Assembly: GCA_947503305.1 (NCBI GenBank)
Contig: CANNDF010000003.1
Location: forward strand, 558,001-622,000
Length of the DNA stretch: 64,000 bases
Origin: an uncultured Dokdonia sp.
Lineage (GTDB): Bacteria > Bacteroidota > Bacteroidia > Flavobacteriales > Flavobacteriaceae
Direction: 5' to 3'
Below are positions 17,103-27,856 of this stretch, in pieces; position 1 is the stretch's first letter; each line of letters begins with the position of its first letter. The notes under the pieces were generated by a model. That model had not been told where the DNA came from and did no database searches. It saw only the letters and a program-made list of their open reading frames with translations. The position numbers and the translations under genes are program-made.

Positions 17103-18602
17103 ATGAAAACACTTATACTATCAATCTTATTGTATTCAATTACAATTATTTCTACCACGGCACAAACTCAAATAGGTCAAACTATTAATGGAGAAGCAGT
17201 AAATGACAGGTCTGGTTTTTTTGTAGATATAAATTCAAACGGAGATTTTATTGCTATCGGAGCAATAGGAAATACAAATACTAATGGGGAATTTTCAGGT
17301 CATGTACGTGTATTTGAAAATGTAAATGACACATGGACACAGGTAGGGCAAGATATTGATGGAGAAGCATCCGGAGATACTTCAGGTTTTAATGTCCGTC
17401 TTAATGAAGATGGGTCTATAGTTGCAATAGCCGCTCGTCTTAATGATGGTGTAAACGGTCAAGATTCAGGACATGTAAGGGTATATGAAAATATCGATAA
17501 TACATGGATTCAGATAGGAGATGATGTAGACGGAGAGGCATCATTTGATGAGTTTGGGTTTTCTATTGATTTGAGTGCAGAAGGTAACATATTGGCCATT
17601 GGAGGTCGAGGGAATGATGGTGCAAATGGAGAGGGTTCTGGTCATGTACGTGTATTTGAAAATATAAATGGAACTTGGACGCAAGTAGGAGATGATATAG
17701 ATGGCGAGAATGCAGGAGATGCATTTGGGTTTTCTCTGAGTATGAGCACAGATGGATCAATTATAGCTGTAGGCGCAGTAGGAAATGATGGTAATGGTGA
17801 AAATGCAGGGCATGTCCGCGTTTTTGAAAATGTAAATGGTACCTGGACACAAATAGGAAACGATATTGATGGCGAAAATGCTGGGGATGATTTTGGTGGG
17901 TCTTTAGTTTTAAATGGCAATGGGACCATTCTTGCTATAGGTACTGACTTAAATGATGAAAATGGAGAAAATACTGGTGAAGTACGTGTCTTCGAAAACA
18001 TAAATAATTCTTGGGTTCAGGTAGGACAAGATATTAATGGACAAGAAGATTCTCAAGGTATTGGATTTGCTTTATCTATGAGTGAAGATGGTACTATTAT
18101 TGGCATTGGAGCCATTGAAGGTGCCGTAGGACCTGGAAAAGCTTTAATATATAGAAATATAAACAATACGTGGATTCAAGTTGGAGAAGATATAAATGGT
18201 GTGGCTCCAGGTGATGCTTTTGGAGCTTCTCTAAGTTTAAGTGCAGACGGAAGTATTATTGTTGTAGGTGCATTGTTAAATGATGATAGTGCGAATGATG
18301 CGGGTCAAGTAATGGTATTTGATTTAATTGCTGTATTGAGTGTAGAAGAAAACTTTAGTGAAAGTAATATCATGATTTATCCTAATCCAGCATCACACCA
18401 AATAACCTTAGCCTATAATGGACAAAAGCAATTACAAGAGGGCATGATTACAGATATCAATGGAAAAATAATACAACAAATTGATCTCAAAGATTTTAAT
18501 CAAGTACAACAAATAGACATTAGTTTACTCGCAAAAGGAATATATTTTATGAGGTTATTCAGCAATGATAGTACTTTTGTAAAAAAGCTGATTATACAAT
18601 AA
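17103..18602 (+). CDS. Secreted seven-bladed propeller protein with T9SS sorting domain
   Basis: Signal peptide at residues 1-21, then seven tandem repeats of about 57 residues. Each runs Q(V/I)G-DI-GE, G-S-SGDG-I-A-G, then GHVRVFENINGTW, and each probably forms one blade, so the seven close a single beta-propeller of FG-GAP-like type. A Por-secretion C-terminal sorting domain follows (IMIYPNPASHQ ... KGIYFMRLFSNDSTFVKKLIIQ, about 415-499). The protein is exported through Sec and T9SS and then attached or released. Middle repeats are more alike than the outer ones, which suggests recent internal duplication. Its ligand is not known. Confidence 0.85.
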   Translation: MKTLILSILLYSITIISTTAQTQIGQTINGEAVNDRSGFFVDINSNGDFIAIGAIGNTNTNGEFSGHVRVFENVNDTWTQVGQDIDGEASGDTSGFNVRLNEDGSIVAIAARLNDGVNGQDSGHVRVYENIDNTWIQIGDDVDGEASFDEFGFSIDLSAEGNILAIGGRGNDGANGEGSGHVRVFENINGTWTQVGDDIDGENAGDAFGFSLSMSTDGSIIAVGAVGNDGNGENAGHVRVFENVNGTWTQIGNDIDGENAGDDFGGSLVLNGNGTILAIGTDLNDENGENTGEVRVFENINNSWVQVGQDINGQEDSQGIGFALSMSEDGTIIGIGAIEGAVGPGKALIYRNINNTWIQVGEDINGVAPGDAFGASLSLSADGSIIVVGALLNDDSANDAGQVMVFDLIAVLSVEENFSESNIMIYPNPASHQITLAYNGQKQLQEGMITDINGKIIQQIDLKDFNQVQQIDISLLAKGIYFMRLFSNDSTFVKKLIIQ

Positions 18603-18610
18603 GAATGCTG

Positions 18611-18652
18611 ATAGAATGAATATCCTTGTATTACAAAGGGTATTCATTCTAT
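18611..18652 (+). terminator. Hairpin after the propeller gene
   Basis: A 15-bp stem (18611-18625 with 18638-18652, one G-U pair) starts 8 bases after the stop. The run of Ts after it is poor, so termination is likely but not certain. Confidence 0.6.
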
Positions 18653-18741
18653 TATATAATTCATGATTTTGATAAATACTTTACTACAAACTCAGTAACT
18701 TTATCGAACTTTATAGTATTAATCGATAAACTGTCTTTGTT

Positions 18742-19662
18742 ATGAAATCTCAATATCGCATCTTTATATATACTTTTCTTTTTTTAGTGATGATCACTAG
18801 TTGCAAAAATGAAACAACAACTCCTGAGCAAACATCAGAACCTGTAATTGCAAAAATTGATTCTGATCTCGTAAAAGTTCCAGAAAGTTGGATAACTGAT
18901 CGTGTTGCAAAAGCTAAACAAAAACTTACAGCTACTCCAGCAGGTTCTATCGTTTGGAATGCTATGGAAGCGCATGGAGGTCTAGCCAATTGGTATTCTA
19001 AAGGACCTATCGCATTTCATTTTGATTATAAACCTCTTGATGGTAGTACACAACGCAATACGTATCAAACTGTTGATATGTGGCGTAATACAGCGAGACA
19101 TCAACATGCAGATGACCGTTCTCAAGAGTTTGGTTGGGATGGTAAAAAAGCATGGGCCAAGACAACAGATAGTACTGCTTTTAAATACAATATGCGTTTT
19201 TGGGCACTTACTCCTTATTATTTTCTTGCGCAACCATTTGTGCTAGATGGGCAAGGTGTGAACCTTGAGCAATTGGAGGATAAAGTGTTTAAAGACAAAT
19301 TATATGATGTGATCAAAGTAACTTTTAGCGAAGGTACAGGTGATGCTCCAGATGATTACTATGTACTATATTTTGGTAAAGAAGACCATCAATTAGGGGT
19401 AATCAGATATATCGTATCCTATCCTGGTTACTTTGAAAAAGGAAAACACCTTCCTGAAAAATTCATGGAATTGCAAGGCACTACCACTATTAATGGGATT
19501 ACACTAAGTACAGGATATCATACACACTGGTTACAGGAAGATGAAACTCCAGGTGAACATATTACTACAATTACAGTAGATGATATTTCTTTTCAACCTA
19601 GCGCTAAAAAATCGTATTTACAAGTTCCTGAAGGTGCAACAATTTTGGAAGGTTTAAAATAA
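18742..19662 (+). CDS. Putative lipoprotein, DUF6503-like
   Basis: A 306-residue protein with a lipoprotein signal, FLFLVMITSCKNE, whose cysteine would be acylated. The body starts AGSIVWNAMEAHGGLANWYS and includes many strand-forming segments (IAFHFDYK, YVLYFGKEDHQLGVIRYIVSYPGYF, LSTGYHTHWL). The AHGG..W opening and the pattern of a GKEDHQL-type strand resemble the flavobacterial DUF6503 family; this is from memory and not certain. The fold may be a lipid- or ligand-binding beta barrel like LolA. It is alone, 139 bases after the propeller gene. Confidence 0.6.
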   Translation: MKSQYRIFIYTFLFLVMITSCKNETTTPEQTSEPVIAKIDSDLVKVPESWITDRVAKAKQKLTATPAGSIVWNAMEAHGGLANWYSKGPIAFHFDYKPLDGSTQRNTYQTVDMWRNTARHQHADDRSQEFGWDGKKAWAKTTDSTAFKYNMRFWALTPYYFLAQPFVLDGQGVNLEQLEDKVFKDKLYDVIKVTFSEGTGDAPDDYYVLYFGKEDHQLGVIRYIVSYPGYFEKGKHLPEKFMELQGTTTINGITLSTGYHTHWLQEDETPGEHITTITVDDISFQPSAKKSYLQVPEGATILEGLK

Positions 19663-19731
19663 ACATAATAGAAGTTATTATAAGGTTGCATAATACATAC
19701 TCAAAAAATCTATGACAATTGAAAAGTAGGT

Positions 19732-20397
19732 ATGAAAGACAACACCCAAATAGCTGTAGCCATTTTTGATGATCACGCACAAGATTATCAAGAGAAATAT
19801 ATGGATGTGAGTTTATATCACAATACACTAGATACTTTTTGTAATTATATGCCCAAAGAGAAACCTCAAATTCTAGAACTTGCATGTGGTCCTGGGAACA
19901 TTACAAAATATCTAATGGAGCGACGACCTGATTTTGAGATTCTAAGTACCGATTTATCCCCAAAAATGCTTCATCTTGCGCAATTAAATAACCCTAAGTC
20001 AAGATTTAAATTACTAGATAGTAGAAAACTCCATGAGATTAACACCCCGTATGATGCAATTGTTTTTGGTTTTGGTCTTCCCTATTTATCTAAAGACGAT
20101 GCGATAGCATTTATTAAGAATGCTTCTCGACTTCTCAATTCAAACGGCGTATTATACCTAAGTACTATGGAAGGTGATGATACCCTATCTGGATGGAAAT
20201 CCCCAAGCTCAGAAAAAGGAGATCGTATATACATAACGTATTATGAGGCTACTTGTCTAACTAAGGCCTTAACTGCTGCTGATTTTATGATTATAGATAC
20301 AGAACGTATTATATATTCTGATAATAAAGGTGGGGAGATTACAGATCTTATTATAATTGCGCGCAAATCCACATCTTTAAATCAAAAACTGAAATAA
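19732..20397 (+). CDS. Class I SAM-dependent methyltransferase
   Basis: A 221-residue methyltransferase. SAM motif I is ILELACGPGNITKYL, the acidic loop is STDLSPKMLHLA, and motif IV is YDAIVFGFGLPYL. No insertion gives away the substrate, which may be a small molecule. The last 21 bases overlap the end of ilvA on the other strand. Confidence 0.85.
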   Translation: MKDNTQIAVAIFDDHAQDYQEKYMDVSLYHNTLDTFCNYMPKEKPQILELACGPGNITKYLMERRPDFEILSTDLSPKMLHLAQLNNPKSRFKLLDSRKLHEINTPYDAIVFGFGLPYLSKDDAIAFIKNASRLLNSNGVLYLSTMEGDDTLSGWKSPSSEKGDRIYITYYEATCLTKALTAADFMIIDTERIIYSDNKGGEITDLIIIARKSTSLNQKLK

Positions 20398-21642
20398 ATC
20401 AGGTTTATCATTTAGATAATCTCCAAAAAAATTGTGCGCATGCATCCGATCTACAAGAGGGGCTAAATGTTCTGGGTCTTTAAGTTGAATCCCAACGATT
20501 GCAGGCCCTTGTTCACGACTTGTTTTTTTAGAATATTCAAAATAAGTAATATCATCATCCGGGCCTAGAATATCGGCTACAAACTCTTTTAAAGCACCTG
20601 CTCGTTGTGGAAATCGAATGATAAAATAATGCTTAAGCCCTTTATGTAATAACGCACGTTCTTCAATCTCTGCTGTACGAGTGATGTCATTATTACTTCC
20701 ACTTACAACGCAAGCAATTGTTTTTCCTTTGATTTCTTCTTTAAACTGATCAAGTACAGCTAGCGTCATTGCGCCAGCAGGTTCTACTACAACAGCATCC
20801 AGATTGTATAAATCTAAAATCGTTTGACAGACTTTGCCTTCGGCAACAGTGACTACATCATGTACAAACACTTCGCATATCTTAAAGTTACGATCCCCTA
20901 CTCTTTGTACAGCAGCGCCATCTATAAACTTATCTATTTCGGAAAGGGTTGTGTTTTCATTACGTTGTAATGATACTTGCATAGCTGGAGCTCCAGCAGG
21001 CTCTACACCTATAATTTTTGTCTTGGGAGATAATTGATGAAATACACTACTCAATCCAGCAATAAGACCTCCGCCCCCTACAGGTACAAATACATAATCT
21101 AAAAATTTATCGGATTGCTGGATCATTTCTAATCCTACAGTGGCTTGCCCTTCTATAATTTTTTCATCATCAAATGGATGTACAAATGTCTTTCCATATT
21201 GATTGCAATATGTAGTAGCTTTCGCAAAAGCGTTATCAAAAGTATCACCTTCCAATACGACATCTATCCACGATCCTCCAAACATTTTTACTTGTTGTAT
21301 CTTTTGAGAAGGCGTAGGTGCCGGCATATAAATAGTCCCATGTATTTGTAATCGAGCACATGCAAAAGCAACACCCTGTGCATGATTTCCTGCACTGGCA
21401 CATACAATGCCTTGCTTTTTTTGAATATCGGATAAAGAACTGATCTTATTATATGCCCCTCGTATTTTATACGACCGTACTTGTTGTAAGTCTTCTCGCT
21501 TCAAAAAAACCTCTGCCTCGTACTTTTTTGAATAAGTAAAACTACGCATCAAAGGAGTTTGTGTTACTACTTCTTTAATAACTTTTGATGCTTGCGTGAC
21601 ATCTTTAATCGAAGGATAATATGTGAACACTGTCTTTTTCAA
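20377..21642 (-). CDS. ilvA: Threonine ammonia-lyase (biosynthetic threonine deaminase)
   Basis: A 421-residue PLP enzyme. LKREDLQQVRSYKIRGAYNK carries the cofactor lysine K59; ASAGNHAQGVAF and VPVGGGGLIAGLS bind the cofactor. The C-terminal domain (KHYFIIRFPQRAGALKEFV) is ACT-like, and a single copy marks the shorter form. It makes 2-oxobutanoate for isoleucine synthesis. It is the last gene of the ilv operon, 5 bases after the methyltransferase, and contains a degenerate copy of the dispersed palindrome reading AFAKA. Confidence 0.93.
   Translation of the reverse strand: MKKTVFTYYPSIKDVTQASKVIKEVVTQTPLMRSFTYSKKYEAEVFLKREDLQQVRSYKIRGAYNKISSLSDIQKKQGIVCASAGNHAQGVAFACARLQIHGTIYMPAPTPSQKIQQVKMFGGSWIDVVLEGDTFDNAFAKATTYCNQYGKTFVHPFDDEKIIEGQATVGLEMIQQSDKFLDYVFVPVGGGGLIAGLSSVFHQLSPKTKIIGVEPAGAPAMQVSLQRNENTTLSEIDKFIDGAAVQRVGDRNFKICEVFVHDVVTVAEGKVCQTILDLYNLDAVVVEPAGAMTLAVLDQFKEEIKGKTIACVVSGSNNDITRTAEIEERALLHKGLKHYFIIRFPQRAGALKEFVADILGPDDDITYFEYSKKTSREQGPAIVGIQLKDPEHLAPLVDRMHAHNFFGDYLNDKPDLFQFLI
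21218..21231. repeat. Degenerate dispersed palindrome inside ilvA
   Basis: GCTTTCGCAAAAGC, one mismatch from the exact repeat, still in the AFAKA frame. Confidence 0.6.
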
Positions 21643-21647
21643 ATGTG

Positions 21648-22235
21648 TTAGTTTATAACAACTCTAGTGGCAATGATAATTCCAGTAGACCAATTCATTT
21701 TTGTGATTATAAAATCTTCTCTTTCAGCTAGTATTCTCATTAAGTTTGATGCTTTCTTTTTATGCTCATCTGGCCATCCTTTTGTTTCTGTCATATCATC
21801 TATCACATAAAATCCGCCTATTTTTACTAATGCCAGTGCTTCATCAAGATGTTCATACTTCCCTGGCCATGCGTCTGCAAATATGAGATCAAAAGATTCT
21901 CCTTTATAATTATCTAACCACTCACCTCCATCTGCACATACAATATCTACTTGTGGGTTATTTTCAAAATATGATTTACAGATTGCAATAAGTGAGGCAT
22001 CATTATCTATTGTTGTACATTTTGATTTTTTATCCAGTCCTTCTAATATCCATGAAGTCGTGAGACTCATACCAGTTCCTAATTCCAGAAAATTACCAGA
22101 TGGTTTTGAACTCACCAATGTTCTTAATAATGAGCCTATATATACATCAGAAGACATAGAAAACCCCATTTGATTACTTTTTTGCAAAAGTTCATGGTAA
22201 TAATGAGGAGGAGTTATAGAATGTGTGTCGTCCAA
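21648..22235 (-). CDS. O-methyltransferase-like protein within the ilv operon
   Basis: A 195-residue SAM methyltransferase of the catechol-O-methyltransferase type: motif I LELGTGMSLTTSWI, acidic TTIDNDASL, then DLIFADAWPGKYEHLDEAL, and GGFYVIDDMTE. The DAWPGKY part is where related O-methyltransferases bind a metal. It sits between ilvC and ilvA with 13- and 5-base gaps, so it must be made with the branched-chain enzymes, though no methylation step is known in that pathway. Confidence 0.8.
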   Translation of the reverse strand: MDDTHSITPPHYYHELLQKSNQMGFSMSSDVYIGSLLRTLVSSKPSGNFLELGTGMSLTTSWILEGLDKKSKCTTIDNDASLIAICKSYFENNPQVDIVCADGGEWLDNYKGESFDLIFADAWPGKYEHLDEALALVKIGGFYVIDDMTETKGWPDEHKKKASNLMRILAEREDFIITKMNWSTGIIIATRVVIN

Positions 22236-22248
22236 GATGCTATATACT

Positions 22249-23748
22249 TTATGATACGATTGCAGCTTCTTGAGTTGCTGTTTTTATTTTTTTCATAGCA
22301 GTCATACGCTCACGTAATTTTGCTCCAATTTTTTCTACAGGATGATTACGGATAGCGTCATTTACAGCTATAAGCTCCTGATTGTCTACACTATTGGAAT
22401 CTGCATAGGATGTTCCAATGACATTGATATCTATGGTTTTCATAAAATCAACAAGCATGGGTTTACATGCATGATCAAAGAGATAGCATCCATACTCTGC
22501 TGTATCTGAAATTATACGATTCATTTCAAATAACTTTTTACGAGCAATTGTATTGGCAATAAGAGGTGTCTCATGTAACGATTCATAATACGCAGAGTCT
22601 TCTATGATTCCTGCAGCGGTCATTGTTTCAAAAGCAAGTTCTACCCCAGCTTTTACAAAAGCAACCATTAATACACCTTGGTCAAAATAGGTTTGCTCTG
22701 TGATATGATCTCCGGTAACCTCTTGTTTTTCAAAAGCTGTTTCTCCAGTTGCGGCTCTCCATTGTAAGAGATTTACATCATCATTTGCCCAATCTTCCAT
22801 CATTGTCTTTGAGAAATGGCCCGTCATGATATCGTCCATATGTTTTTCAAATAGTGGACGTAAAATAGTTTTTAATTCTTCTGATAATCTGAAAGCTTCA
22901 ACCTTTGAAGGATTATCCAGACGATCCATCATATTGGTTATTCCTCCATGTTTTAATGCTTCGGTTATGGTTTCCCATCCATATTGTATCAACTTTGCGG
23001 CATAAGAAGGTTCGATACCTTGGGCTACCATTTTATCATAACACAGAATAGAACCGCTTTGTAAAACACCACAAAGAATAGTCTGTTCTCCCATCAAGTC
23101 ACTTTTTACCTCTGCGACAAACGAAGACTCTAAGACTCCTGCTCGATGTCCTCCCGTTGCAGCAGCATAGGCTTTTGCCTGCGCTAGCCCTTTCCCTTCT
23201 GGATCATTATTAGGGTGTACTGCGATCAATGTAGGTACTCCAAAACCACGTAAGTACTCTTCTCTCACCTCTGATCCCGGACATTTAGGAGCTACCATAA
23301 TTACCGTAAGATCTTTGCGAATTTGAGTTCCTTCTTCTACGATATTAAATCCATGAGAATAAGATAAGGTCGCTCCTTCTTTCATAAAAGGCATAATCGC
23401 TTTTATAACTGCAGTATGTTGTTTATCTGGTGTAAGGTTTAATACGACATCTGCAGTTGGAATAAGAGTTTCATAGGTTCCAACTGTAAATCCATATTCC
23501 GTAGCATTTTGATATGAAGCGCGTTTTTCATCTATTGCACCTTGTCGTAGTGCATACGAGATATCAAGACCGCTATCTCGCATATTCAGACCTTGATTTA
23601 ATCCTTGGGCGCCACAGCCTACTATAACAATTTTCTTTCCCTCTAATACTTGAACACCATCAGTAAATTCATCGGCATTCATTAATCGGCATTTTCCTAA
23701 TTGTGCTAATTGCTCTCTAAGGGTCAGTGTGTTAAAATAATTTTTCAT
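22249..23748 (-). CDS. ilvC: Ketol-acid reductoisomerase, class II
   Basis: A 499-residue enzyme with Rossmann motif [14 protein letters not shown], followed by SYALRQ, and a duplicated knotted C-terminal domain (about 220-480), so it belongs to the long Escherichia coli-like class, not the 330-residue class I. It rearranges and reduces acetolactate and acetohydroxybutyrate using NADPH. It lies 63 bases after ilvN. Confidence 0.95.
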   Translation of the reverse strand: MKNYFNTLTLREQLAQLGKCRLMNADEFTDGVQVLEGKKIVIVGCGAQGLNQGLNMRDSGLDISYALRQGAIDEKRASYQNATEYGFTVGTYETLIPTADVVLNLTPDKQHTAVIKAIMPFMKEGATLSYSHGFNIVEEGTQIRKDLTVIMVAPKCPGSEVREEYLRGFGVPTLIAVHPNNDPEGKGLAQAKAYAAATGGHRAGVLESSFVAEVKSDLMGEQTILCGVLQSGSILCYDKMVAQGIEPSYAAKLIQYGWETITEALKHGGITNMMDRLDNPSKVEAFRLSEELKTILRPLFEKHMDDIMTGHFSKTMMEDWANDDVNLLQWRAATGETAFEKQEVTGDHITEQTYFDQGVLMVAFVKAGVELAFETMTAAGIIEDSAYYESLHETPLIANTIARKKLFEMNRIISDTAEYGCYLFDHACKPMLVDFMKTIDINVIGTSYADSNSVDNQELIAVNDAIRNHPVEKIGAKLRERMTAMKKIKTATQEAAIVS

Positions 23749-23811
23749 GATATTTTTATTTGCTTGGATAGCTTCCTTTTATCCAGGAGATTTTAATGAG
23801 TTATATATTGT

Positions 23812-24366
23812 TTACGCTTTCGCGAAAGCGGTCTCTTCTTGATTTCCTATACTACTTAATAAACTAGATATAGGCATTTCTGTTTTTGTAACAGCAATAC
23901 GACCAGAACGTACAAATTGCATAATCCCGAAAGGTTTAAGTTCTCGATATACGAGTTCTATTTCTGCACGTCTTCCTGATTTTTCTAAAACAAAAAACTC
24001 TTTATTTACAGTAACTATACGAGCATTACTTTCTTTAATTATATTCTGAATCTGACGTTCTTCAAAGAGCAAATCTGATTTGATTTTAAATAAAGCGCTT
24101 TCTGTAAAAATGGTCTCTTCATCGGTATGGTAATAGGCTTTTATGACTTCTACTTGCCGTTCTATCTGGCCTATAATTTTACGGATTTGTTCCTCAGTTA
24201 CTTTTACCACTAACGTAAACCGAAAAACATCATCGATTTCACTTTCTGAAGCCGAAAGACTCTCTATATTAATATGTCTACGCTGAAATATGGCAGAGAT
24301 ACGGTTTAATAAACCTATATTATTTTCGGTATAAATACTTACGGTATATGTCTTTTGATCATTCAT
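23812..24366 (-). CDS. ilvN: Acetolactate synthase, small regulatory subunit
   Basis: A 184-residue regulatory subunit with an N-terminal ACT domain (YTVSIYTENNIGLLNRISAI, RRHINIESLSAS) and a second domain that ends EIELVYRELKPFGIMQFVRS, GRIAV. ACT domains bind valine for feedback inhibition. The last residues are TAFAKA, coded by the dispersed palindrome, whose bases run almost into the stop codon. It follows ilvB by 38 bases. Confidence 0.93.
   Translation of the reverse strand: MNDQKTYTVSIYTENNIGLLNRISAIFQRRHINIESLSASESEIDDVFRFTLVVKVTEEQIRKIIGQIERQVEVIKAYYHTDEETIFTESALFKIKSDLLFEERQIQNIIKESNARIVTVNKEFFVLEKSGRRAEIELVYRELKPFGIMQFVRSGRIAVTKTEMPISSLLSSIGNQEETAFAKA
23816..23829. repeat. Dispersed palindrome at the 3' end of ilvN
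   Basis: Exact copy. It supplies the last five codons (AFAKA) of IlvN, as if a repeat had been added at the C-terminus. Confidence 0.85.
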
Positions 24367-24404
24367 ATATAAAGGATTATTATAGACGTGTGTCTATTGT
24401 ACTA

Positions 24405-26138
24405 TTATTCAAGTCTTATATCTGCTACCGAAGCTCCCGTAGGGATCATCGGAAATACATTATCTTCTTTTTCTACCATAACTTCAAGGAAAAAAGAATC
24501 TTTGGAAGCAATCATTTTTGTAACTGCATCTGCAAGTTCTTCACGTTTTATAACTCGTTGGGCTTCGATATTATATCCTTGAGCAATTTTAATAAAATCA
24601 GGGTTTTTTAATTCTGTAGATGCGTATCGTTTTTCAAAGAACAGTTGTTGCCACTGGCGTACCATTCCTAAAAACTCATTATTTAATACGACAATCTTTA
24701 CGGGAACCTCACTTTGAAAAATAGTTCCTAATTCTTGTATCGTCATCTGGTATCCCCCATCTCCTATAATGGCTACTACTTCTCGTTCTGGTGCTCCCAT
24801 TTTTGCACCTATTGCCGCAGGTAGAGCAAAGCCCATAGTTCCTAATCCACCAGAAGTGATATTGCTTTTACTCTTATTAAATTTTGCATAACGACATGCT
24901 ATCATTTGATGTTGACCTACATCAGATACAATAATAGCGTTTCCTTCTGTTGCTTTATTTATGTGATGTAAGACTTCTCCCATGGTCAAACCTTCTTTTG
25001 TTGGGGTAAGATCATTCACAATAATTTTATCATATTCGACTTTGTAGAGGTCTTTAAATTTTTGTAACCAACGGGGATGTGTATTCTCTTTTAATAACGG
25101 TAGTAGTTTATGTAAGCTTTCTTTGGCATCTCCCAATACAGCTATGTCTGCTTTTACATTCTTATTAACCTCAGCAGGGTCAATTTCAAAATGAATGACT
25201 TTGGCTTGTTTTGCATAGGTTGCAAGGTTTCCGGTCACACGATCATCAAAACGCATCCCTATTGCAATCAATACATCACACTCATTGGTCAATACATTAG
25301 GTGCATAATTACCATGCATTCCTACCATTCCAATATTTAAAGGATGACTTGTTGGGATGGCAGATAACCCAAGAATTGTCCAAGCTGATGGAATTCCAGC
25401 TTTTTCAATTACGGCTTTAAACTCAGCTTCGGCTTTTCCTAAAATAACCCCCTGCCCCCATACGATCATGGGCTTTTTTGCATTATTAATTAATGCAGCT
25501 GCTTGTTGCAACGCAACTTCATTTACATCAGGTACTGGAGTATAACTACGAATATAATTGCACTTTGCATATGCAAAATCAAGTTCACCAAACTGAGCAT
25601 CTTTTGTAATATCAATAAGTACAGGGCCTGGACGACCACTATTTGCTATATAAAAAGCTTTAGCCAGCACTTCTGGAATTTCTGATGCTTTTGTAATCTG
25701 ATAATTCCATTTGGTTACGGGTGTAGAAATTCCAATAATATCTGTTTCTTGAAATGCATCACTCCCCAATAAGTGTGATGCTACTTGACCTGTAATACAG
25801 ACCATTGGAGTACTATCTATTTGTGCATCGGCAATACCCGTAATAAGATTGGTCGCTCCCGGACCTGATGTAGCAACTGCCACACCTACTTTTCCAGTAG
25901 CACGTGCATATCCCTGGGCTGCATGCGTTGCTCCTTGCTCGTGTCTTGTAAGCACATGTTGGAGTTTATCTTGAAATTTATATAACTCATCATACATAGG
26001 CATAATAGCCCCTCCTGGATATCCATAAATAAGGTCTACACCTTCTGCTAACAGACAGTGGATGATAGCTTCGCTTCCACTCATCGTTTGTGTTTTGGTT
26101 GTTTTTTCCAGTATTGTTGCTTGTTCTTCCATTTTCAT
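24405..26138 (-). CDS. ilvB: Acetolactate synthase, large catalytic subunit
   Basis: A 577-residue thiamine diphosphate enzyme. IYGYPGGAIMPMYD and RHEQGATHAAQGYARATG include the catalytic glutamate. FDDRVTGNLATYA belongs to the FAD region, and IGDGGYQMTIQELGTIFQ...NNEF is the ThDP/Mg2+ motif. It condenses pyruvate with pyruvate or 2-oxobutanoate, the first common step for valine and isoleucine. It lies 14 bases after ilvD. Confidence 0.95.
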   Translation of the reverse strand: MKMEEQATILEKTTKTQTMSGSEAIIHCLLAEGVDLIYGYPGGAIMPMYDELYKFQDKLQHVLTRHEQGATHAAQGYARATGKVGVAVATSGPGATNLITGIADAQIDSTPMVCITGQVASHLLGSDAFQETDIIGISTPVTKWNYQITKASEIPEVLAKAFYIANSGRPGPVLIDITKDAQFGELDFAYAKCNYIRSYTPVPDVNEVALQQAAALINNAKKPMIVWGQGVILGKAEAEFKAVIEKAGIPSAWTILGLSAIPTSHPLNIGMVGMHGNYAPNVLTNECDVLIAIGMRFDDRVTGNLATYAKQAKVIHFEIDPAEVNKNVKADIAVLGDAKESLHKLLPLLKENTHPRWLQKFKDLYKVEYDKIIVNDLTPTKEGLTMGEVLHHINKATEGNAIIVSDVGQHQMIACRYAKFNKSKSNITSGGLGTMGFALPAAIGAKMGAPEREVVAIIGDGGYQMTIQELGTIFQSEVPVKIVVLNNEFLGMVRQWQQLFFEKRYASTELKNPDFIKIAQGYNIEAQRVIKREELADAVTKMIASKDSFFLEVMVEKEDNVFPMIPTGASVADIRLE

Positions 26139-26152
26139 ATTATCTATTTCTA

Positions 26153-27856
26153 CTATACATTCAATAGTGTCTTTTTATCTTCAAATACATCCGTCACACA
26201 TCCCTCAGAGGCAGAGGAAACTGTTTTTGCATATTTATATAAAGCGCCTCTTTTTGCTTTAAGTGCTGGAGGTTGCCATTGGGCATGCCGTTCTTTTATC
26301 TCATCATCTGTAAGCAATACAGAAATGGTATTGGCTTCGGCATCTATTGTTATGGTATCGCCATCTTTTATAAGTGCTATTGTCCCTCCGTCTTGTGCTT
26401 CTGGTGTAATATGTCCTACAACAAATCCATGGGTCCCTCCAGAAAATCGTCCATCAGTAATTAATGCGACATCATTTCCTAAACCTGCACCCATAATTGC
26501 TGCTGTGGGTTTAAGCATTTCTGGCATTCCTGGTCCTCCTTTAGGCCCTTCATAGCGAATAACAATTACATCTCCTTTTTGTACTTTCCCTTCTCCTATG
26601 CCTTTATTTGCTTCATATTCTCCATTAAAAACACGGGCATTCCCTTCAAAACGTAAACCTTCCTTCCCTGTTATTTTTGCTACAGCGCCTTCTGAAGCTA
26701 AATTCCCATAGAGAATACGGATATGCCCTGTTTCTTTAATAGGGTTTGTGACCGTATGAATAACATCTTGATGAGCCTGTAAGTGCGATACATTTTCTAA
26801 ATTTTCTGCGAGTGTTTTTCCAGTAACTGTTAAGCAGTCCCCATGCAGCATACCTTGTTCTAACATATATTTTAATACTGCAGGAACACCTCCTACTTTG
26901 TGCAAATCTTCCATAAGGTATTTTCCACTTGGCTTAAGATCTGCAAGGAAAGGGGTTGTATCACTTATTTTTTGAATATCATCTAAAGAAAACGGAATTT
27001 GAGCTGCTTTAGCGATGGCAAGGAAGTGAAGTACTGCATTTGTCGATCCTCCTAGAACTGTTACGAGTCTAATCGCATTTTCTAGCGATTTACGACTTAC
27101 AATATCTGAGGGTTTGATATCATTTTCAATAAGATGTCTTAGTGCCGCTCCTACTCTAGCACATTCGGCTGTTTTATCGTCGCTGATTGCTGGATTTGAA
27201 GAGTTATATGGTAAACTCATTCCTAAGGCTTCTATAGCAGATGCCATGGTATTTGCGGTATACATCCCTCCACAAGCTCCCGCACCTGGGCATGCTTTTT
27301 TAACTACATTTTTAAATTCAGTCTCATCGATGGTTCCAGCCACTTTCTCTCCCCATGCTTCAAAGGCAGAGACTACATCCAGCTTTTTATCATTATGACA
27401 TCCAGGAGCAATCGTACCACCATATACAAGTATTGACGGCCGATCTAATCGTAACATTGCCATTAATGCGCCTGGCATATTTTTATCACATCCTACAACA
27501 GTTACCAATGCATCATAACTCATTGCTTCTACAACCGTTTCCATAGAATCTGCAATCAGGTCTCGACTGGGTAGTGAAAAACGCATCCCAGGAGTCCCCA
27601 TGGAAATACCATCACTTACACCTATTGTATTGTATATAAGACCAACTAAGTCTGATTTTTGAATGCCTTCTTTTATATCCTTTGCAAGATCATTTAAATG
27701 CATATTGCAAGGGTTTCCTTCATACCCCGTACTTGCAACTCCTACAAATGGTTTTTTAAAATCATCATCTGTAAGACCTATTGCATGGAGCATTGCTTGT
27801 GCAGCCGGCTGTGTCGGGTCTTGGGTAACTGCTTTACTATACTTGTTTAATTCCAT
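26153..27856 (-). CDS. ilvD: Dihydroxyacid dehydratase
   Basis: A 567-residue IlvD/Edd-family iron-sulfur enzyme. Cysteines occur in [22 protein letters not shown] and [16 protein letters not shown], the three places that bind the cluster. The C-terminus contains [17 protein letters not shown]. It makes 2-keto acids for valine and isoleucine. It is the first gene of the ilv unit, and no leu genes are nearby. Confidence 0.95.
   Translation of the reverse strand: MELNKYSKAVTQDPTQPAAQAMLHAIGLTDDDFKKPFVGVASTGYEGNPCNMHLNDLAKDIKEGIQKSDLVGLIYNTIGVSDGISMGTPGMRFSLPSRDLIADSMETVVEAMSYDALVTVVGCDKNMPGALMAMLRLDRPSILVYGGTIAPGCHNDKKLDVVSAFEAWGEKVAGTIDETEFKNVVKKACPGAGACGGMYTANTMASAIEALGMSLPYNSSNPAISDDKTAECARVGAALRHLIENDIKPSDIVSRKSLENAIRLVTVLGGSTNAVLHFLAIAKAAQIPFSLDDIQKISDTTPFLADLKPSGKYLMEDLHKVGGVPAVLKYMLEQGMLHGDCLTVTGKTLAENLENVSHLQAHQDVIHTVTNPIKETGHIRILYGNLASEGAVAKITGKEGLRFEGNARVFNGEYEANKGIGEGKVQKGDVIVIRYEGPKGGPGMPEMLKPTAAIMGAGLGNDVALITDGRFSGGTHGFVVGHITPEAQDGGTIALIKDGDTITIDAEANTISVLLTDDEIKERHAQWQPPALKAKRGALYKYAKTVSSASEGCVTDVFEDKKTLLNV

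Noticed and set aside
17160-18330. Regular repeats in the propeller gene as a possible repeat array
   Set aside because: They are in-frame protein repeats of about 171 bases with diverged sequence.
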